A stretch of DNA of 64,000 nucleotides from Prevotella communis (lineage in GTDB: Bacteria; Bacteroidota; Bacteroidia; Bacteroidales; Bacteroidaceae): positions 248,001-312,000 of the forward strand of contig NZ_CP091792.1 of assembly GCF_022024115.1 (NCBI RefSeq), read 5' to 3'. The translations under genes and the position numbers were made by a program. Below, one piece after another: positions 59,830 through 64,000 of the stretch. The notes under the pieces are model-generated. The model was not told the origin of the DNA, searched no databases, and was given only the letters and a program-made list of their open reading frames with translations. The stretch's first letter is position 1. Each line of letters opens with the position of its first letter.

Positions 59830-60480
59830 TCACAGGATTTGTGACAATTGTGACAAATGACAACGCGTTTTTTTTCTTCTTCCACGCAGATGAGGATAGA
59901 GATGATAATAGATGATGATATTAATAATGAAATAGATAATTGATAATTTACTTACTTACTTCTATTCTTATTACTAAGCCCTTCTCCACCATGTGCGCAA
60001 AAATGACTGTCACAATTGTCACAATTGTCACAGCCTCGACGAGATGCAGCCCTTGTACTTTTTCCCATGAAGACTCCATGTTTCGGATAGTTGTCTTATT
60101 TACAATCTGTGGTCATTTGGTCAAGGTCATTTGGTCAAAATCAATTTCGGGAACGCGGTCATTGCTCACTATATATAAATATAAATATTTATATTATAGT
60201 GGCGGATTTTGACAGTCAGTTTTCGATTTTGACAAATGACCAAATGACCAAATGACCGTGCAAGACAAAATAGACAAAATACGTCGTTGACGTACTCCGT
60301 GTACGTCGTCCGCGAACTCTGAGTCCGTCGCCTACGTACGGAATAAAGAGAAACGACGAGTTACTGATAGAGAAACGACGAGTTACTGATAGAGAAACGA
60401 CGAGTTACGACCACTAACAAGAAAAAACATGTGGACAGGCGTTTTTTTTCTTGATAAGTGAGAGACGTCAAAGTGTTGTT
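59830..60480. repeat. Gene-free stretch made of short repeats
   Basis: No convincing gene. It holds TGACAATTGTGACAAATGAC (59839) and its inverse TGTCACAATTGTCACAATTG (60008); TTTGGTCAAGGTCATTTGG (60115) and inverse TGACCAAATGACCAAATGAC (60235); ACGTCGTTGACGTACTCCGT (60282); and a 22-base tandem repeat AGAGAAACGACGAGTTACTG (units at 60347, 60369, 60391). Confidence 0.75.
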
Positions 60481-60545
60481 TTAGGTACTTCAGCTCTGAA
60501 ATGAAAAGAAAGGTATGCTTTCCTTTTGCATTTCGCACGCTTATT

Positions 60546-60553
60546 CGTACCTT
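60546..60553 (+). promoter_or_regulatory. -7 box (TACCTTTG) abutting the four-helix gene
   Basis: Only 6 bases separate the box from the ATG, so transcription would start at about the start codon: a leaderless mRNA, or a later start. Confidence 0.5.
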
Positions 60554-60559
60554 TGCACT

Positions 60560-61228
60560 ATGGAATACAATACGAAGGGTAAGGTATTAAAGAAAGCTGT
60601 AGTTTGGAGAGACCTGTATTTCTACCGTAAGAGTGATGCAATCTATCAATTGACAGTTGATTTCTGCCATCGATTCCTGCCTCTTTATGGTGATCGTACA
60701 GTAGACCAAATGGTGCAGGCTGCACGTAGTGGCAAACAAAATATTGTTGAGGGTAGTGAAGATGGCCAGACCAGTTCGGAGATGGAGATAAAACTGCTGA
60801 ATGTGGCACGAGGCAGTCTTCAGGAATTACGGTCAGATTATCTGGATTACCTTAATACACACCATCTTTCGATATGGCCAGCAAATAACGAACGACAGCA
60901 ACGACTTCGAGTTTTTTGTCATTCTCATAATGACTTTAGTGACTATGAACCATTGGTCGCTAAAATGAATGATGAGGAGATGGCGAATCTACTGCTTACT
61001 CTTTGTCATCAGACAGACAAGATGATGTGTGCCTATTTGGAGAAACTGGAGCATCGTTTTGTGACGGAGGGTGGTATCAAGGAACGTATGCATGCGGCCC
61101 GTACAGGCTATCGTCAGGAGGTGGATGCGCGTCTGCGTGCCTTGGAAGCTGAGAATCTGCAGCTAAAAGCTAGAATTAAGGAGCTTGAGGGGTTGTTGGG
61201 AGAGATAGGGAAGCCTAGGAAGGTATAG
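60560..61228 (+). CDS. Four-helix-bundle suffix protein (23S rRNA IVP/Avd-like)
   Basis: 222 residues from MEYNTKGKVLKKAVVWRDLYFYRKSDAIYQ. The helical core FLPLYGDRTVDQMVQAARSGKQNIVEGSE (about 40-70) and ELRSDYLDYL match the four-helix-bundle family related to intervening-sequence proteins and to the Avd subunit of diversity-generating retroelements. The C-terminus (about 190-216) is a coiled coil (LRALEAENLQLKARIKELEGLL). No reverse transcriptase or variable repeat lies nearby, so a DGR role is not supported. A CCTAGG array begins inside its last codons. Confidence 0.75.
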   Translation: MEYNTKGKVLKKAVVWRDLYFYRKSDAIYQLTVDFCHRFLPLYGDRTVDQMVQAARSGKQNIVEGSEDGQTSSEMEIKLLNVARGSLQELRSDYLDYLNTHHLSIWPANNERQQRLRVFCHSHNDFSDYEPLVAKMNDEEMANLLLTLCHQTDKMMCAYLEKLEHRFVTEGGIKERMHAARTGYRQEVDARLRALEAENLQLKARIKELEGLLGEIGKPRKV

Positions 61229-61317
61229 GAAACCCTAGGCATTTTTAGGAAACCCTAGGCATTCCTAGGAAATCCTAGGTGGTCCTAGGTTAGCCTAAAC
61301 AGTCCTCGAACTCCTAG
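61213..61317. repeat. CCTAGG array
   Basis: AGGAAACCCTAGGCATTTTT and AGGAAACCCTAGGCATTCCT, then further CCTAGG/CCTAGT units at 10-20-base spacing. The first unit is part of the four-helix gene (GKPRKV end). Confidence 0.8.
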
Positions 61318-61478
61318 TTAATTATCTGTAGTACAATGTTATACTGAGGGTAGTAGAATCTTAAAATGAACACGATAAATGTCGAAATAACACATATAAA
61401 AATCGAGGATTATTCGATGAAATATGGCAGATTAACACACTTTAACTTAAAATGCTTTCAAGATTGAAAAATCTGCTT

Positions 61479-61486
61479 TATCTTTG
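61479..61486 (+). promoter_or_regulatory. -7 box (TATCTTTG) of a possible small RNA
   Basis: Consensus box followed by C, with no open frame before the terminator at 61551. Confidence 0.6.
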
Positions 61487-61491
61487 CACTC

Positions 61492-61587
61492 GATAAAGAT
61501 GATAACATTGGTTTACTATAATTTTATATTCTACTACCTGAAATATACGCAAAAAAGGCTGAGTCCAAGTGGACATCGGCCTTTTTT
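61492..61587 (+). ncRNA. Candidate ~95-nt small RNA
   Basis: Bounded by the -7 box at 61479 and a strong hairpin-T terminator at 61551-61587, with no start codon followed by a usable frame. It could also be a leader-terminated transcript from upstream of sufB; sufB has its own -7 box at 61631. Confidence 0.45.
61551..61587 (+). terminator. Terminator upstream of sufB
   Basis: AAAAAAGGC...GCCTTTTTT with inner GTCC-AAGT-GGAC; symmetric A and T runs make it usable on both strands. Confidence 0.85.
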
Positions 61588-61630
61588 ATTTAAAATAGGT
61601 GAAAATGGGGTAGGAGTGGAGTTTTTTTTG

Positions 61631-61638
61631 TAATTTTG
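61631..61638 (+). promoter_or_regulatory. -7 box (TAATTTTG) of sufB
   Basis: 22 bases before the ATG at 61660. Confidence 0.7.
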
Positions 61639-61659
61639 CAGACCGAAAAGAACTTGAGA

Positions 61660-63165
61660 ATGGAAGATAACAATCAGAAGATACAGAATCAGCCCGAGCA
61701 GGACAACGCACTGGTGCGCCGTATTGCTGAGCAGAAATACGAATTTGGTTTCACAACAAATGTCGATACCGAGGTGATCCCCGTGGGATTGAACGAGGAT
61801 GTGGTGCGACTGATTTCTGCGAAGAAAGGTGAGCCGGAATGGATGCTGGAGTTCCGCCTGAAGGCTTTCCGCTACTGGAAAGAGCAGCAGGAGCCTAAGT
61901 GGGGCCATGTGCATGTACCTGAGATTGACTATCAGTCCATTTCATATTATGCCGACCCCATGGCTAAGTCGAAGGAAAAGGGAAAAGTGAATAGTGAAAA
62001 ATCTGCTACCGCTGAAATAGACCCTGAATTGACAAAGACCTTCGATAAACTGGGTATCCCCTTGGAAGAGCGTCTGGCACTGAGCGGCAATACGGCTGTG
62101 GATGCCATCATGGACTCTGTGTCCGTGAAGACTACCTTCAAGGAGAAACTGCGCGAAAAGGGCGTTATCTTCTGTTCTATCGGTGAGGCTATCAAGGAGC
62201 ATCCTGACCTGGTACGTCAGTATCTGGGCACGGTGGTTCCCTATAAGGACAATTTCTTTGCTGCACTCAACTCGGCTGTCTTCAGCGATGGCTCGTTTGT
62301 CTATATCCCCAAGGGCGTGCGCTGTCCTATGGAACTGAGTTCCTATTTCCGCATCAACGCCAGGAATACGGGGCAGTTTGAGCGTACGCTGATTATTGCC
62401 GACGATGATGCCTACGTATCATACCTCGAGGGCTGTACGGCCCCGATGCGCGATGAGAACCAGTTGCATGCGGCTATCGTGGAGATTATCGTGATGAACC
62501 GTGCCGAGGTGAAGTATTCTACCGTGCAGAACTGGTACCCTGGCGACGAGAACGGTAAGGGCGGCGTGCTGAATCTGGTGACGAAACGTGGCGACCTGCG
62601 TGGTGTAGATTCCAAACTCTCGTGGACACAGGTAGAGACGGGTTCGGCCATCACTTGGAAATATCCCTCATGCATCCTGCGCGGCGACCGTTCACAGGCT
62701 GAGTTCTATAGCGTGGCCGTGACCAACAACTATCAGGAGGCCGATACGGGTACGAAGATGATTCACCTGGGCAAGGATACCAAGTCGACGATTATCTCGA
62801 AGGGTATCTCGGCAGGACACTCGCAGAACTCGTACCGCGGACTGGTGCGCGCTGCTGCTACAGCAGATAATGCGCGCAACTACTCGTCGTGCGACTCGCT
62901 GTTGTTGGGTTCCGACTGTGGTGCACATACCTTCCCCTATATGGACGTTCACAATGATACGGCTATCTTTGAGCACGAGGCTACGACCTCAAAGATTTCA
63001 GAGGCACAACTGTTCTATTGCAACCAGCGTGGCATACCTACCGAGCAGGCTGTCGGACTGATTGTCAACGGCTATGCGAAAGAGGTGATTCAGAAACTGC
63101 CGATGGAGTTTGCCGTAGAGGCACAGAAACTGCTCAGCGTATCGCTGGAGGGTACCGTAGGATAG
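61660..63165 (+). CDS. sufB: Fe-S cluster assembly protein SufB
   Basis: 501 residues from MEDNNQKIQ. SufB features: [16 protein letters not shown] (about 60), [27 protein letters not shown] (about 165), [21 protein letters not shown] (about 217), and the C-terminal [36 protein letters not shown] with the conserved Cys and His. Scaffold of the SufBCD complex; sufC and sufD are not in the window because the next gene is convergent, so the usual sufBCD operon is split here. Residues about 105-115 ([10 protein letters not shown]) come from an inserted AAGTGAATAGTGAAAA-type repeat. Confidence 0.94.
   Translation: MEDNNQKIQNQPEQDNALVRRIAEQKYEFGFTTNVDTEVIPVGLNEDVVRLISAKKGEPEWMLEFRLKAFRYWKEQQEPKWGHVHVPEIDYQSISYYADPMAKSKEKGKVNSEKSATAEIDPELTKTFDKLGIPLEERLALSGNTAVDAIMDSVSVKTTFKEKLREKGVIFCSIGEAIKEHPDLVRQYLGTVVPYKDNFFAALNSAVFSDGSFVYIPKGVRCPMELSSYFRINARNTGQFERTLIIADDDAYVSYLEGCTAPMRDENQLHAAIVEIIVMNRAEVKYSTVQNWYPGDENGKGGVLNLVTKRGDLRGVDSKLSWTQVETGSAITWKYPSCILRGDRSQAEFYSVAVTNNYQEADTGTKMIHLGKDTKSTIISKGISAGHSQNSYRGLVRAAATADNARNYSSCDSLLLGSDCGAHTFPYMDVHNDTAIFEHEATTSKISEAQLFYCNQRGIPTEQAVGLIVNGYAKEVIQKLPMEFAVEAQKLLSVSLEGTVG
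61973..62005. repeat. In-frame AAAGTGAATAGTGAAAA repeat in sufB
   Basis: GGAAAAGTGAATAGTGAAAA lies between conserved SufB blocks; related to the AAGTTGAAAAGTGAAAAGTG array at 17650-17685. Confidence 0.5.
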
Positions 63166-63177
63166 GAAAATCCCACC

Positions 63178-63999
63178 TTATTTATTTAAAGGCAATGTCA
63201 TGATGAAACGGGCACCGCTGGTATAAGTGGTGTCAAGGACGACGTCGCCACCCAGACGGTTGGCTATGCTGCGGGCCACAGTAAGACCGATACCCGTGCC
63301 TTCGTTGTTCTCATCGAGCTGCACAAACTCCTCGAAGATATGTTCGGCCTCGGCCTTGGGCACACCGATGCCAGTATCCTCAACGGTATAGCGTACAACC
63401 TTGTCTGAAGGCACGTCAACCTTCAGATGGATGGCACCCTCCCTGGTGTATTTCTCGGCATTGTCAAGCAGCAGCACCAAGGCACGCGTAGCAGCCTGCT
63501 CGTTGGTCTGGATACGTACGTCGTTAGTACTATTATCCTGTTGCAGGTCAATGGGAATCTTGTATTTATTGCCAATGGGGAAGGCATTCATCGCCTCTAC
63601 GGCAATCTGGGTGGCAGGGATGTTTTCAGTACGCTCTATCACCGTCTTGCTGCTGGCCTCACTCATCTCCAGCATCTTGTTGACCAGTTCGGTGATGCGC
63701 ACGGTATTCTCCATGATCTTACGGTTCATGTCCTGCTTGGTCTCCTCGTCGAGCTTGATATCGGGCGTAGAGATAATCTGCGCAAAACCACTCAGGATAT
63801 TCAGCGGCGTACGTATCTCGTGCGACATCTGATGGATGAACGAGGTCTTCATGCGCGATGACTCCTTGGTCTTCTCGTTGGCTATCTCCAGTTGGTAGTA
63901 AGCCGTCTCCAGTCGCATGGCAGCCTTATGGCGGAAGAAGATAATCAGCACGAAGAACAGGATAATCAGGGCGAGGGCTACGATGGTGGCCACCATGCG
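63178..63999 (-). CDS. Sensor histidine kinase, C-terminal part (cut by window edge)
   Basis: At least 272 residues visible; the frame runs to the window edge, so the N-terminus, probably a periplasmic or TPR sensor, is outside. A membrane segment (TIVALALIILFFVLIIFF) is followed by the H box FIHQMSHEIRTPLNILSGFAQ, N box LLLDNAEKYT, G1 DTGIGVPKAEAEHIFEEF and G2 EGTGIGLTVARS. A complete kinase core of HisKA/HATPase type. Convergent with sufB. Confidence 0.9.
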   Translation of the reverse strand, partial: RMVATIVALALIILFFVLIIFFRHKAAMRLETAYYQLEIANEKTKESSRMKTSFIHQMSHEIRTPLNILSGFAQIISTPDIKLDEETKQDMNRKIMENTVRITELVNKMLEMSEASSKTVIERTENIPATQIAVEAMNAFPIGNKYKIPIDLQQDNSTNDVRIQTNEQAATRALVLLLDNAEKYTREGAIHLKVDVPSDKVVRYTVEDTGIGVPKAEAEHIFEEFVQLDENNEGTGIGLTVARSIANRLGGDVVLDTTYTSGARFIMTLPLNK

Positions 64000-64000
64000 C

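Noticed and set aside
59830..60412. CRISPR-like array
   Set aside because: Repeats are contiguous or nearly so, without unique spacers of constant size, and no cas genes are in the window.
60560..61228. Avd subunit of a diversity-generating retroelement
   Set aside because: No reverse transcriptase, template repeat or variable repeat was found nearby; the C-terminal coiled coil fits the suffix-domain subfamily better.

Overview
The window looks like a chromosomal piece of a Prevotella/Segatella-type member of the Bacteroidales. Promoters carry the Bacteroidetes -7 box (TAnnTTTG, often followed by C). Other markers are a type III glutamine synthetase (GlnN), LL-diaminopimelate aminotransferase, an FimB/Mfa2-type fimbrial pair, a GH95 glycosidase, a secreted protein with a Prevotella-like C-terminus, and a small Prevotella-type acidic peptide. 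No rRNA, CRISPR array or complete insertion sequence was seen. One tRNA (Asn, GTT) is present.

Region 1 (1-14.3 kb) is an accessory island. It holds four copies of a ~77-residue stand-alone helicase-associated (HA) domain protein, a DUF2188/HNH pair behind a duplicated hairpin leader, a solitary AAA ATPase, an AlbA_2 ATPase, a DUF4143 ATPase, a Fic protein and several broken genes (radical SAM, epimerase, DUF2971, IS3 end). Interleaved are repeats with strong secondary structure: arrays of hairpins with an invariant C(TAAA)G loop, followed in two places by a ~180-nt element whose three copies fold alike although their stems differ in sequence. Inside this island, 9.8-12.9 kb is a metabolic block: epimerase, a galacturonokinase-like GHMP kinase and a nucleotidyltransferase, together a plausible UDP-uronate salvage route.

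Region 2 (14.3-25.4 kb) holds stress and DNA-repair functions (Fe/Mn superoxide dismutase, MGMT-like protein, AlkD-like protein, UDG-like protein, flavodiiron protein), a second DUF4143 ATPase, the fimbrial lipoprotein pair, a HAD phosphatase and a Pif1-like helicase.

Region 3 (25.4-49.7 kb) concentrates glutamine and nitrogen metabolism: asnB-dapL-dapF, gltB-gltD, divergent glnK-amtB-porin, pdxS-pdxT behind a kinase/AraC fusion regulator, pyrG, a PurF-type amidotransferase and glnN. Only the GH95 gene interrupts it. A TTGCAGATTGT-type motif recurs near gltB/glnK, pyrG and glnN.

Region 4 (49.8-64 kb) holds tRNA-Asn, an S41 protease, the rimP-nusA-infB operon with a leader hairpin, a VanX-like dipeptidase, a secreted protein with its small peptide partner, a four-helix-bundle protein in repeat-rich DNA, a possible small RNA, sufB, and a histidine kinase cut by the window edge.

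A theme of the whole window is repeat DNA tolerated inside genes. At least four unrelated short repeat or palindrome families sit in frame inside conserved enzymes (GltB, GltD, GH95, Pif1 helicase, AlkD, UDG, GHMP kinase, SufB) or fill the junctions inside operons. All calls rest on reading the sequence; no database search was run.
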